This document shows, piece by piece, positions 37,800 to 50,990 of a stretch of 64,000 nt of DNA. The translations under genes and the position numbers were made by a program. Source of the DNA: Centroberyx gerrardi (lineage: Eukaryota > Chordata > Actinopteri > Beryciformes > Berycidae); NCBI RefSeq assembly GCF_048128805.1, contig NC_135997.1, positions 16,390,116 to 16,454,115 of the forward strand. Direction: 5' to 3'. The notes under the pieces are model-generated. The model saw nothing but the letters and a program-made list of their open reading frames with translations. It did no database searches and was not told the DNA's origin. Within the stretch, counting starts at the first letter, position 1, and the number at the start of each line of letters is the position of its first letter.

Positions 37800-39841
37800 G
37801 AATTTGTAATTCATACTTTATTTTCAAATTGTGCAAAAAATAGAGAATCCACCCTTTGCCTGTATAAAAACAATACAAACAGACAGTCAAAACAAATTCA
37901 CACATTTTTAATTATAACCTCATGGCATAAAGGATGATTCAGAAAAAAACAAATTATAATATTTACAGTTTCCATAACTGTACAAAACCTTTAACATTTC
38001 CCTTAAGACTTCCCATATAGAACAGACCTAAATACCGAGCATAGCGACAGGACTGAGGTAGCATAAAAAAGAGATGAAGCTGAAACAAGCTTAAAAGGAA
38101 AGATTTTGAAGTTGTGCTATTTTTCTTGTCCAGGCATTTGTCACATTTTGGCGGCATGTCGTTACACTGAAAACACTCTGTTAGCATTGTTAGTATCGTC
38201 AAAGAAACTTCTGACTGCAAATTGGCAAGCCTGCTTTTGGCTAATGGTACTGTAATATATAATAATGAATTTGTATCTGGTGTAATGTAGGACCCCAACC
38301 CGCCCACCAACCCTACAGCAGAATTTTATTTACTTTATTTACAGTACCATTGGTTTAAGTGAGTGATGCTAAACATGCTAACATGACATTTCCCTGTGCA
38401 TTTAAGTGCCAATACAGAAATATTTCAGAAACCAACATTAAGACAAGTGTATGGTGAAGAAAAAAAAAATAAAATTCAAAAGTCGATGCTTCAAGCTAAG
38501 TATTAAAAATAGGGTTGTACCAATGGCGTCAGCGCCTCAATCCAGTATAGTGATAGACATGTCAGGTCTCTGTCTCCTGCGCACACTGTGTATTATAAAT
38601 CGTACATTTTAATATATCAATCGTTCCAAAGTGCATGAACTGCAACTTAAGCTTGCTTGATGAGAAACCTTGGCACATGCACTCGCACCTGAGAACACGG
38701 CCTACTCTCTATACAAAAAAATCTCTTTATACCTGAAACATTCGACACATTCATCTGTCTTAGGTGGGGACAAATTTAGCATTTTCCATATATCTTACTT
38801 AACCAAACACAGAGACAAGAGAAATTAGGGAATTAAAGGAAAGCACTAAGCATTAATAAATATAAATTGACATATGACTGCTAATCATTTTCAACATCTG
38901 TTATCTGTGATTGTCTTTGAATAGATCTGCGATTGCCACCATTTTGGAGGCCCATCTGCACCCACTATCATGTAATCCAAAGTGAACTGAGCAGTGTAAC
39001 ACCTTCACTAAATCACCTCCACATGTTTGGCACTGGACGCAATACCAGCCTTCTTAAGGGAAACATTATTTTCCCAGCAGCAGTGCCTGCCACCTGTACA
39101 CTTCCATTTACCACACTATTTCATACCTTCCTGTGTCTGCCTGACTGGTTCTGGGTCTTTCCAGCCGGCGAAATATCCCTACTCATTGAAATACCATGGG
39201 CTGTCCGCTAAACTTATAAATATGATTTAGACTTAGATTTAGTTTCACAGTCTAAATCTTAAAGACTAGAAAAGCATAGAATTGCCAAATAAGCAGAGGA
39301 AGGCTATAAAATACAAAATTAGAATAGAATAATGTTAATATATGGTACTCCATTTTTAAAACAAACAAAATATCATATATATTCTGTACAAAATGATTAA
39401 ATACAGTGTGATCAGTATACATTCCTGTGTATGAAGACCAATAATTTGATTTTATAATAAGAGCATCCATGTAAACATAATGATTTCTATAAAACATGTC
39501 TAATTCAAAACCTAGCTAATGTCAAGACACAGATTCAGCACCAGCTGTTCAAAGCATCTTAATATATCAAAACATTCTGTATTCACAGATTACATATGTC
39601 TAAAAAATATCCACATCTGGAGTTAAAAGCTGAGAAAAACGTAAAGGTCCATCATGGCTACTGTTTATTAACTAAGAGGGAAAAGTGTCCATCAATCCGC
39701 TGGGAAGCTGTGCTTCCCCTTATAGTAGGGCACAGAGAGAGAGACAGATGCGTAACCATGGTATCCAACCTGTGGGCACGTCCTGCTCTTCAAGAGCAGA
39801 TGAGGAGACTCTGTCAGTCTTCGGACTAGCGAGCTGGAGAC
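37800..39841 (-). other. Probable crispld2 3' untranslated region
   Basis: DNA beyond the stop codon holds minus-strand AATAAA signals at 39664-39669, 38325-38330, 38334-38339 and 37817-37822. Any of these could end the transcript; mammalian CRISPLD2 has a long 3' UTR. No other gene is seen here. Confidence 0.35.
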
Positions 39842-42800
39842 TCACTCCCTCACAGCAAAGACGCGGAAGGAGCCTCCCTCTGTGTTGCTCTTGCTGCAAA
39901 AGAAACAATACAGTAAGTTTATATTTAATGATCATGAGTAAAATAAAACCAGTCAACTCAAGAAAATACATTCTAATGCACAACATCTCTGTTAAAGTGT
40001 GGCTTTTGTGACTTGTTGGAAGTCTGTCGTTTATTGTGCTCCCATCCACACTAAAACTGTATGCAATCAAGGTGTTGACAAGAACATTGACTTAAAGCAT
40101 CCACCAATGGCATGTTATATTATGTACTGTAGTCTGACCATCTACAGGCCCACAGCAGGGAAGATGGGCTGGGGATATTGGGAAACATGACTCAAACACT
40201 GGCTCATTGTTGCTATATTACTGGCTCTGACCTTTCCAGCTACCACTACTCACTCTTTTTTTTTTTAAACTTGATGACTTTGTTATTAGTTCATTAGGGG
40301 AGAGACCTTGAAGCTCTGCCATCATCACTAATCATGATAGGCCAGTCCCATTGGTATCAGACCACAGATAATTATCTATATAGGGAAGCACTGACTAAGT
40401 GGCTGACAGCATTTCCATCCTCGAGTAATTGGATAGGCTGTGATTACAGCAACAGAAGCCAGTCCAAACTGCCCACCCTGCCACCCCCACTTGATGTTGG
40501 CATATGCCACGGACTCAGCTCTCTCTCAACTGTCACTATTGACCTCCTATCCGAATGCCCCGAGCGGGCCTCAGGAGTTCTGCATTAGATTTCACAGTAC
40601 TCAAACTCAGATTATTTTGGCCATTCAGCACTTTGCACACTCCATTGAAATGCCTGGGTAAAGTAAGCAAAGATCCCATGTGTGGCCCATCCACAGACCA
40701 AACCACACCATTACTCTTACAACCCTACATGCCAATGGATTTGGCCACAAGGGCTTCCTTGCCTAAGCCAGCCTACTAGACCAGGCCACAGACATGAGGA
40801 TGATGTGAGAAACATGGTGTGCATGGCAGGCACCCACTACATGGAGTATTATAGGAGAAATAAATCAAGGGTATGGCAATCAAAAGACTGCTCTCACAGT
40901 CATACAGTTGTACTTTCGCTTCCATTGTCTATTTCACTTTTAAGACTTTAAAAGCTTCATTTTTATTTATTTTATTTTAGTTGTGTCAAGTTGGGACCTC
41001 TGTTAATCTGATGCAACTCTGATGCAATCCTTTTACTACACTCCCACAGGCCAAAAATGAAAACCGGAGCTGTATCATCACTGAGTTGAAGATCCATCAT
41101 TTAAATGCTTACTCAACAATGTATCAAGCCTACTTGTCCTACATCTGTTTTACAGGCAAATATGTCAAATACAACAGTGAAGAGAAATATTATCTTCTAT
41201 CTACAAATGATATAACCAACAACATGAAACACAGGTTTTAAAATTGATTTTGAGTAGATTTTCCTTTCAAGTGGTACCTTTCAGACTGGATGCCATTTTT
41301 CAGGACTCCAACATAGTTCTTTTTCTTGTCCAGTGAAATAACGTCCACATAGCCTCCATCCGCTTTGATCACCCCTGCATGGATGGCTGCTTTACAAATA
41401 CTGGAGCTCTGTGGGAGAGGGGGGGGGGAGCAGTGAAGTGGAGAGAGAAGACTATAAGAATATGGCAAAACATCTTTTTCATTATATTCAAATCTTATTT
41501 GTAATTCTTCTATTATCAACTACAGTACAAAATATACTGCAGATACACACACACATGCTGGCACAGACACAGACACAAATATAGACAGACAGACAGACAG
41601 ACAGACACACACACACACACACACACACACATAACATAAGCAGTTGTTCCACAGTCTGAGCCAGAAGCCTGGCTCCAGCACAACAGACCATAAGCTCTTA
41701 TCAACAGTCTGGAGCAGCATCATTCATTTTTCTAGTCTAAACACAGATCACACTGCTCATACACTCCGCCCCACCAACCACACTAACCACACAGCTTATC
41801 TCTGATGTCTGACCAACATCCAACTTCTACAGAGTTGTAGAAGAACATCTGGGTGCGTGCAATTGCCGCATACACCCCTGGGCATATTTCCCATGAGCCA
41901 AATTGCTCCTTGACGATGTTGTGATTGTGAGTATGTAACTGTTAAAGTGACTTTCTGGAGATCTCTGGGAAGCTCTGATCTGTGGCCAGTTGGACATCTA
42001 GTGTCAGCAATTTCATCCAAGGTGAAACTCCATTAAACATCGACCTCGTGTGACCGCACCAGTTGGCAACTCCAAACTGAGCCACAAGAGACCACAATTA
42101 GTCCATGTGAATACGCACGCATCGTGCATCTGATAACTTCAGTCTGGAGGGTACTTTACACCGACTAATCCACTTTGAACATGGCTTAGGTGACATTGGA
42201 GCAATGATGCAGAAACCAGTCGTGAAATCCTTCCCCTCTCTCTGCTCTAGCTCTGGGCCACAGGCACCCCGGTCTGAGCGAGCCAAGGGAAAGCACCCAT
42301 GAGTGGTCAGACCCCGCACTTGGAGACACATTACTGGCAACCATCGGCTCGCCTCGCCATTTCTCCCATTCTCCACGAGTCATGTTCACATTGTAGTTCA
42401 AAGGCTATCTGTGGCTGCCTCGCATCACAGCCTGCCCGGTCTCCTAAGAGCTCCGCAGGGCACAGACTGCACTAATCTCTCCAACATAAATCATGTCGCA
42501 GATCCAGATATCACTCTCTAGAAAGCCAATACACTGATGCCTTTCTGTCTGAACTACTAAGATGAGACCGAAGTGGATGGCCTCTATCAAGATGACCTCT
42601 GACCTTTGGAGTGTGGTCAGTGATCAGTACCATGTAAAGGCTCATTCTGAACATACTCAGTGTGGAGACAGCACAGTACTTACATCTGTGTAGAAGTTGT
42701 TCCCAACCACAGGTGACCAGTAAGAAGGCTGATTCTTGCAGTTGTTTGGACAGAAGACTCTGAAGAAAACATTGGACATTAGTATGAATTTGCAGAAATA

Positions 42801-45800
42801 ATTAAAAGGTCATATTAATGGCAAATAGGTTATGTTTTTCATAGCTGTTTTTTACTTTAATGGTTGCATGCGTAGATTCCAGTGATTTTATAGTGTAAAT
42901 GCTTTAAAATATTTAATTCATATATATATATATATATATACATATGTATATATACATATATATATATGCTATAAGACAGTCTTACAAAGCAAAACCTTTG
43001 ATTATCTAATTATTACATGCTGTAGTGAGAGATAACATGGTGGATGGGAAAAGGCACCTTGGGCAGTTGGTAGAGGGCTTTTTGAAAGGGCAGATTTCAG
43101 CCACTGTGGTATAGCAGTCAGCAGACAATTCTGTTACAGAGAGAGGACACTTAATACATTTTTGACTGAAGCTATATACTGTCTGTGAATCCACATACAT
43201 TTGAAGTATCCATGCTCTAGTTAATTTCGACAAACAGTGCTTCACTTACCTTCCACTTTGGCCACCACAAATGCGTTGCTCGCTTTATATTTACTGTAAA
43301 AGACATCACAGTAATTAGGACTCAGGAAACCATTGGTTTTCAAGAAATCCACAATTGCACAAAACATGAACGATGGTTTCAGGGAAATGTGTATTTCATC
43401 AGCATTGGTTCAGTAAATGTGATTTCAACATAGGTGACTAACTGAGACCAAACATCTACCTGAAAGATTCAATGCCATTTTTTGTGGCTTTGACAAAGAA
43501 TGGAAACTTGTCCTTTCTTGTGATGTCGACCAAACCCCCGTTGTTATCGATGACGCCAAAATGTATAGCAGCACGGCAAATACTTGATTGCTGAAACAAT
43601 AAAAAATGAATAGTTAGAAACGTGTATTTATAAATAATTGTATGGTGTAAGATGTTTGATTCACGTTGGACAGACTCACCACATCGTAAAAGAGAGTTCC
43701 CCATACTTTTCCTTTCTTATTCAGGCAGTTAGCAGGACAATAATATCTGCAGTTGGAGAATGAGTTGGAGACATGAGTGAGTGAGTTGATTCTGGATAGG
43801 AAGTGTGTGGACACTGGACTAAGAATGAATAGACACAAGAACATAATGTACATAGAAACTGAATAAAGAACCGTTGTTAAAATAACCTTACCTGTTGCAG
43901 GTTGCTCCTCTGCACTTATCTCGCACTCTAGTCTCACACTTAATGTTCTGAGCTGTAAGACAAAAAGCAAAGAAATCAAAACATTTAACAGCATTAGTGC
44001 AAAACAGGCAAAAATAAAAAAAAGACTAAGGCAAATAAGGAAGTTTGGGGTTATTTGTGAGAATCCCTGTAGCTACCCAGGAAGGTGTTGCTGGGAGTCT
44101 TGGGGGTAGAGGGTCTGGAAGTGGTGGGTTTAGGAGTGGAGGGCCTGGACGCCGGTTTCTTCGGGGTGGAGGGCTTGGGTTTGGGGGCTGGCTTGGTGGT
44201 AGTGCGAGGCGGCAGCGGAACCTGAGGCTTCTCCACCTCATTCATATCCTCTGTCTCTGTGCGCTGAGAGTCTATAGAGGAAAAACAGAGGGGGTTCGGG
44301 TCAGTAATATGCCCCGCCAAAAAGGAAAATCTCACACCTATGTCTCGATGTTAGTGTCTTTGAATGAAAACCATATGGGTTTGCTCACCCTTGTAGCAGA
44401 GGTTATTCCTGCAACCCCCTCCGTAGCTGGGAGGGCACTGGGAACAAGGGCGGCCATGTTGGTATGGGGCCTCACCGATCCAGTTGCCCCTGCACAAGAT
44501 CACAATTGACAGCTTGACCGGGTGGATATTAATCATCATTCAAGCGTCACTGCGCTCATGGCCTTGCAATTGCTCCAGCACCCTTTGCATATGAACAACA
44601 CTCTTAATAGCCATTAGTCCCACAAACTAATAAAACCACTCCCTGTTGTCTCTCCGGCTATTAAATCCTGAGGGCCATCTGGAAAACAAGGGCCTGCTCA
44701 GCTCCTATTTTTCTTTCCCCTTCCTTCATTATTTTTCTATTCTGACTTCTTGTGGAATTTTAATGGCCCCAATATGTCATACATACTTCTTAGACAAACA
44801 CTTGAACAGGAACACTGGACAGGCAAAAATCAACCCCCCCACCACATATCTGCACTAATGCTATATTAGGTACCCACACACTGTAGCATATGTCAATACT
44901 GTAAGGAGAGAGAATGTAAACAAGAATCAAGAGACCGGAGATGTTGTTCAATGGTGGAATGTGGGAGAAATATCGATCTTACTTGGGGGAGTAGTTGCAC
45001 ACAAGGTAAACGGCATTCTCCCATACGTCTCCCCACACATTCATCCTTGAGCACACGTGCACAGCACAGCCCACTCGACTAGTGGTTGCCCAGACCAGCT
45101 GTAAAGGGGAAAGTTAAAAAAAAAATGGCCAGTGTTAGCACAAAATAAAATTGCTGAATGAGGTGGTTCTGCATGTCTGTGAGAAAAGCAGTCAGAAAAG
45201 AGTAGGAAGCACCATAAACTACAGACCTTTCACCCTGATCTTCTTGCCTCACCTCTCTCAACCCCCATAGATCTATCTATCTGTCTGTCTTTTCAGAGGA
45301 AGCATATCCCAAACTGGAATGGCAGTCAGATTAATGGGGACACAGGGGCTTCTGGTAGTGTCTGGTCTTTCATTCTGCCCCAGTCCGAGATGCACATCAG
45401 AACAGTGTGAACAGTTTGCTTTCTGTGACACCACGATGATCACTCCCTTTTACTCAGAAATGCGAATGGAAAGAAATGGCAGTTTTTAAGATCTTAGATC
45501 AAACAAAGGGAAGTCTGGGTAAGCCCAACACTGTCCTCCGTCAAATAAAAAGCCTTATTAAATGAAAAGCTACTCCAGTGATGTTGGTGATACAGATGAA
45601 TAATGTGCCATCCAACACCTAATATAACACAGCATGTTCCAAAACTCCTCCTCACTTTCCTCCCAACTCTCAAACATCCATTCTCTCCCTTCTCAGGAAT
45701 GTTCATCTCTTTCCTGGGACAGTGAGAGGCCACTGGAAGCAATGAGTCAGCACAGGCAGCACTCTGATGTGTGTTGAGTGCTGGTAGTAAAGCTCAATGT

Positions 45801-48800
45801 AATGTCTAACTCCAAAGGGTCTCGCCTATCCCTGCAGAGGTAGTTGGGGAGTGCGACTGACCGGACCACAGATACATTAGTATCTCCAGTAAACGAAAGA
45901 GAAGCGAGGTGATGATGCTCAGGTCTGGCATCGTCCCCTTCTTTGCAGCATCTTCAAAGGAATCCAGGTCAAGCAGTGAGATGTCTGGTGTGTCTGGAAA
46001 TGACTACCAGATGCCAGTGATCGGGTTTCAGGGTGAAGGCAGAGGGAGGAGTAGGGTTGTTTTCACAAACTCATCCCAGCTACAAAGTAAAGTCTATGGG
46101 AAGAAGAGGCCAGTTCTTCCGATTTGTCCCCATTTCTTCTTAACGTGTTTCTCCCCCTCCGCTCCTCTAATCCCCTCTCTGTCGTTCCCTCCCTTGTGTT
46201 TCCATTACCCTCCTCTCCTTTTCTGTTCATCCCTCTCTGTCCATCTCACTCTTGTCATCCCGGTTTTCACTTTCTCTACCAGTTACAATTTCTGTGCCTG
46301 TCATTTAACCCCCCTGTCCCTCCACCACTGTGGCCCCAGTGCAATCACAATCTAGGGTCTGCTCACTGCTGTGTGACATCATGCACCAAAAGGAGAGGCT
46401 GCACCGCACATGTTGTTTTCAAATAGCACCCAGCAACACCTGTGACGTGACATATGTTCTGCATTACAGGTGAGGAGAAAACACATGACCTGATACTGCA
46501 CAGACTCTGTTATAGATATAGTTGAAATTATATGGTTCAAAGGGAACTTGAAAAATACAATTCAAGGTAAAATTAGACCCACATGGGAGCCACACTTCCC
46601 TTCTGCTGACAGATAACTGACCAGGTTAAGAGTAAGCTCATAACTCAATCATTAGCAGTTCTTTGATCCTGTTTTGTTCTCTTTGTAAAAAAATCTCTCC
46701 TGAGCTCCATTACTTTATTTTCACTGACTCTCCTCCTTTAATGTTGTCTCACCTGGGTGTAATGGGTGCACATGGGTCCTGAGCAGCGGTCTGGACACCA
46801 GGGGTTGCACTCATGAGAGTAGGGATAGGTGTAGTCTTTCACCTCATCATACCAGGCCTGGACATGGTAGGAAGGGGAGCGGTATCTGTAAGGCGCATGC
46901 CCACACACACGCACACACACACACACACACACATACACAGAGACAAACAGTAGACTCAGTCTCAGGCCGACCAGGTACCAGGGGCAAAAGGGAAATAGGG
47001 AGGGAGCTGCCAGGTGCTTTGGCTGGACTTGAGACACACTGCACGAGCCTCCCTGCTCCTCCCCTTCCCTCAGGCCTCAAATGATGAGTCTGGTTTTGAC
47101 CTGGCACACAAAACGGCAGCCTGTTCCCCTCCATAACAGGGGAAATCAAATCAGGCTGAAAAAAAAACACACACACAGCAAACCTAAACATGGCTCCGCA
47201 GCCTGACAAATCAATTCTAGCCCTTATTGTAAACATCTCTTTTTACGGTATTGAAAAGTGCTGAGCTTCTAAATGGGCAGTCGAGGGGAGAGTAGGAAAA
47301 AAAGGAATCCATGTCGGGGCTGCTGGCATAGGAAAAGAGAGGGAGAGAGGGAGGGAGGGAGGGAGGGAGGGATGGGGCTGTGAGAATGAGGGCAGATTCC
47401 TGGAAGGGCACCTGCTGAGGTAGGCACACGCCGTCATACACAGAGTCCTACTGTCAGACAGCGGTGTCCAGTATCTACTCCAATACACACACACACACAC
47501 ACACACATACACTTATTCACACATAGACCAACCTTGACAGACTTGCACAGACTAGAACTCCCCACTGCATGCACCTCACAGATAGAACAGCTGACCAACG
47601 GTGTGTTAGTGCACCTCACCTGCCCCAGTGCACGGCCAGGTTCTGCCCAATAGACATGAGCAGGTCCTGAGGTCCGTGGTCCCACTGACACTGCTCCCCC
47701 CAGTGAGTGGCAGACCGTTCCAACTCATCGTCCCATGCCTGGACACATAACAAAACAACACAACGTCTCACACACATCATCCAGGATATCAAAAGGAATT
47801 CACTTATAAGGTAAAAACAGATATTGGATATGCTTCACATTTCAGTATTCACCTGCCTGTTGGTTTGAGATTATGCACGGCCTTATGCAGCTGTATAATC
47901 CACAACTTGTTCTGACTCAGTAGCTACCTAACCGCAACCTGTTCAAGGCCTCCGCTCCTGCGCTGCCTTCCCAAGGAGTTGAAACTGAGCTGGATACAAG
48001 TACAACATTAACTTTAGACGGGGGGACATTTGAGTGGAGCAGCTGGCGCCTGGCCCTGGTCCACTACAAATCTCCAGCAATCACAGCTGAATTATCCACA
48101 TTTCCTGAGTGGGTTTCTTTACAGTTGTGGAGAGGAGGGTGGAAAGAGGAGATGACACCTGACTCTCACCACGTAGGGATGAGAAGGAGGGGGGGAGGGG
48201 GCGCTACGGAGGGAGGATTCAGTACAGCATGGCCCCTCACAGGACATCACCTCAGTAAATTTCCAGCCCTTTGGTGGTCGCTAAAGCATGCACACATACA
48301 CTCGCACAGACACCAGCGCAACCCCAAGCACACACACACAGCTTGTTCCCTGAGATTTATAGGCAGAGTAAAACTTCAGACACTTTCCTCCCCAGTTCTT
48401 CCACCACTGCCCCTCTCAACTTTTTGGACCCAGTGCTTTTCAGCATCCCTCTCTGTGTCTCAAAGATAATCCCCTTTCCTACTTCACCCATTAATGTGCC
48501 ACGTAGTCCTATAATTTTCCTTGTCTGGTCTTATTCCTCCTGTCCTCCTTTGACCCAGCCCTCCTCTCCTCCCTCCCTTGCTCTCTTCTCCAGCGCTGCG
48601 CTGCTTGCAGGTAGGATCGAGTCAGCGTTATTATCCTCCCTTGTAAAAGAGCAAGCAGCACAGCAGGCTGGCAATAGCTCGCCATCATGAGATCATGTTT
48701 CCAGCAGAGAGAAATGTTGTTTTATTAAAGCAGCACCCCTCATTTAGGTAGAATATCAAACATCGAACCCTCATTTTGGGTTCAATGTTGCTGACACATT

Positions 48801-49365
48801 AAAATAAATTCAGACCTTCAGTGAGGTGTAGCAAAAGACTGATGCTAATATGTCCTAATTATATTTATTGTACATATTTTACTATTTTTGTATTTTCTAC
48901 TGTATTGCATGTTTATTGTGTAACCCCTGCTGCAATTTCTTGGTCAGGTCTCCCTTGGAAAAGAGATTTTGAATCTCAATGGGACTTCCTGGTAAAATAA
49001 AGGCTAAATAAATAAATAAAATAAGGTAACAGGGGTAGAGGGGCATGTCTCACCATGTACTCCATGTTGGAGGCAGTGGGGTAGACTCCTCCCCTCAGCT
49101 TGTTGTGCAGCTGGAGGATCTCCTCGCGGTCCGACCAACGGATGGCACGTCGGGTCCTACTGCCTGTTGTGTTGCTGTTGCTGTTGCTGTTGCTGGTGCT
49201 GTTCTGGTCCGCTTCCTCCTGGTAGCGGCTCAGCAGCTGCCTGAGCTCTTTGGAGTCAGGCAGCAAGAGAGCCGCCGAGTCTCTGGCACACAACAGCAGG
49301 AGAGACAGGGAGAGGGAGAGGGAGAGGGAGAGGACAGGGAGCCAGGCCATGGCAGCAGAGGTCAT
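39842..49365 (-). CDS. crispld2: Cysteine-rich secretory protein, LCCL domain-containing 2; 14 coding exons
   Basis: Secreted matrix glycoprotein (LGL1); in mammals linked to lung and face development. Coding exons in transcript order: 49365-49054, 47738-47620, 46885-46753, 45098-44983, 44489-44389, 44271-44077, 43952-43892, 43746-43680, 43590-43460, 43293-43250, 43130-43058, 42759-42684, 41408-41278, 39893-39842. All junctions are GT/AG with matching phase and give 536 residues (human about 497). Order: Leu/Ser-rich signal peptide (about 1-31); CAP domain (about 82-230) with [22 protein letters not shown] and CNYSPKGNW; Pro/Lys/Ser/Thr-rich linker (about 265-322); first LCCL from DKCRGATC; second LCCL from [12 protein letters not shown] with [13 protein letters not shown]. 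It ends FRVFAVRE. The start ATG follows GTCAAG, and no ATG precedes it in this exon. The extra length is mostly linker. The usp10 neighbour argues for crispld2 over crispld1. Confidence 0.95.
41572..41632 (+). repeat. (AGAC)n(AC)n compound microsatellite
   Basis: A CAGA-type array passes into a pure AC run, in crispld2 intron 12 (between exons 12 and 13). Confidence 0.9.
42593..42605 (-). promoter_or_regulatory. Perfect DR1 motif in a crispld2 intron
   Basis: TGACCT-C-TGACCT, or AGGTCA-G-AGGTCA on the gene's strand, just after exon 12. It would bind HNF4 or RXR heterodimers in principle. No other support. Confidence 0.25.
42916..42968 (+). repeat. (TA)n microsatellite
   Basis: An alternating TA tract with a few CATA interruptions in the intron between crispld2 exons 11 and 12. 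Confidence 0.93.
46901..46935 (-). repeat. (TG)n tract upstream of the crispld2 exon 3 acceptor
   Basis: Read in the transcript sense this is a UG repeat ending about 16 bases before the acceptor at 46886. The spacer gcatgcgccttacag has few pyrimidines. Confidence 0.9.
47341..47372 (+). repeat. (GGGA)n tract
   Basis: About six GGGA units preceded by GAGAGG-type units, in crispld2 intron 2. A (CA)n run follows at 47486-47507. Confidence 0.9.
48830..49025 (+). mobile_element. LINE 3' tail in crispld2 intron 1 (after the first coding exon)
   Basis: Contains tctcaatgggacttcctggt and aaaataaaggctaaataaat, the conserved 3' end of a teleost L2/CR1-like LINE. It stops 30 bases short of the exon donor at 49053, close enough to note. 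Confidence 0.65.
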
Positions 49366-50394
49366 CTTGACACTTTGGCTGTCTGGATGTCGGGACGGGA
49401 CTTTCAGACTGCAGTACACAGTAGTTTCGTGTGAATGCTGCTGCTGCTGCTCAGTGCCCCAGACACAACCTGCAGGGAGGAAACATTCTGTGAGTTTTCC
49501 CTCACTGTGTGAGCCAACAAGGCAGAGCACAGATTTTAACACATGGCCAAACAGATCACTAAGCTAACGTCGGAAGTACTTGCTCAAACATCATACTCAA
49601 TTTAGTGCACACACACATGCACAAGCATGCATAGACATGTGCAATTTCATACACACTTTGTACAAAGCATGGGACAGCAATAATTTCCATCAATGGCTGT
49701 CACCTGCCTCTCTCATTTGTATTTCCAGAGTGAGAATCATAACAAATACAGTCTCTGCACTGACACAGCATAGAACCTCACTGAATTAAATCTAACAACA
49801 CATTATTATCATGACATGCATAGCAAGACTGTGCAACTTTTAATGAGCCATTCTCTAATTTTGAACTCAAATGAGATTAGCTTCACAGCTCTTCCAATTA
49901 ACACCAAATAACACAATGGTGGCACGATTAACCCACCAGTTTTATCCCATATCCGAAAGATAAACTCTGTCTCAAAGGATTTGAACAATCAGGCAAAGGC
50001 TCAGTTTATTCACCCCTCTGTATCTGGTTATCATCATTTTAGTCAAAGCCTTTTAAAGAGCCTTGCTGCACAGTAATAATATAGCTATTACCATGGGACC
50101 ATAATGCTCCCAAAGAATAACTAATTAAAATCTGCCATAGACAACTGAACTCCATTATTAATGCCTAGTTACTGGCTCACAAAGAAAAACTCTATATTGT
50201 ATTAATGAAATGCAAATTCTGTCTGTATTCAGGCCTTTTGAGGCATATGACCAGCTGGTAAAATATAGCATTGACTTTGCTTAGGACTTGTTGCAGCATA
50301 GCTAAGATACTGAGAAATACTGTCCAGCTCTTCCTGACAACACCTTCATCATCATCTATAAAGACTCTCTCTGATTATTTCCTGACAAAGCTGG

Positions 50395-50545
50395 GCAGCA
50401 GGGGGGGTAGTGAGGAGGATCTGGGTTCAAGCCCTTGTGTCGGCAAGCGCTCACCCTGCTGAACTGTCTTTGAGCAAGACACTGCATTCCTAACACATCC
50501 AGGCGCACTGGGCCTATTCTGACCTCTGACCTCTCTTTGGAGGGG
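50395..50545 (+). mobile_element. Fish SINE-like repeat
   Basis: The segment with gggttcaagccc, caccctgctgaac and tttgagcaagacactgcatt is a standard teleost dispersed repeat. The DR1-like TGACCTCTGACCT at its end (50520-50532) belongs to the repeat. Confidence 0.6.
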
Positions 50546-50647
50546 GCAAGCAAAAAGAGGATTCCCTTACAGAACAGAGATCAATCAAATATCACATTAT
50601 TAATAAAATCATCAACAACAAAATTACAAAGTTAAGAACATAGCATC

Positions 50648-50990
50648 GATTAGTGCTGAAACGATTAGTCGATCGACAGACAATTAATCGATTAAAATTT
50701 TGATAATTGATTATGGGTTTTAGTCATTTATCAAGTAAAAATACCAAACATTTGCTGGTTACAGCTTCACAAATGCTAAGATTTGCTTGTTTTTCTCTGT
50801 TTCATACCATTAAAAATGAATACCTTGGGGGTTTTTTGGCTCCTGGTCAGACTAAGTAAGTAATTTTAAGACATCACTCTGGGCTCTGGTAATTTGTGAT
50901 GGGCATTTGTCATTTTTCTGATTTGACATGTTATAGTTTAAATGATTAATAAATTAATTGAAAATATAATCAATAGATTAGTATCGACAG
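50648..50990. mobile_element. hAT-like nonautonomous repeat
   Basis: AGTGCTGAAACGATTAGTCG at the left and runs such as GACAATTAATCGATTAAAAT are typical of the AT-rich ATCGATTA repeats in fish, usually classed with hAT elements. No coding sequence. Located in the intron after the noncoding crispld2 exon. Confidence 0.55.

Noticed and set aside
44045..44509. 154-codon Gly-rich plus-strand frame
   Set aside because: It is the antisense of the Pro/Lys-rich crispld2 exons 5-6 and the intron between them; the minus strand has phase-consistent splice sites and family similarity.
45909..46426. Overlapping 148- and 100-codon plus-strand frames
   Set aside because: They lie in a crispld2 intron, are Ser/Pro/Leu-rich from a pyrimidine-rich stretch, and show no domain.
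50520..50532. DR1 motif TGACCTCTGACCT as a regulatory site
   Set aside because: It lies at the end of a SINE-like repeat and is probably part of its consensus.
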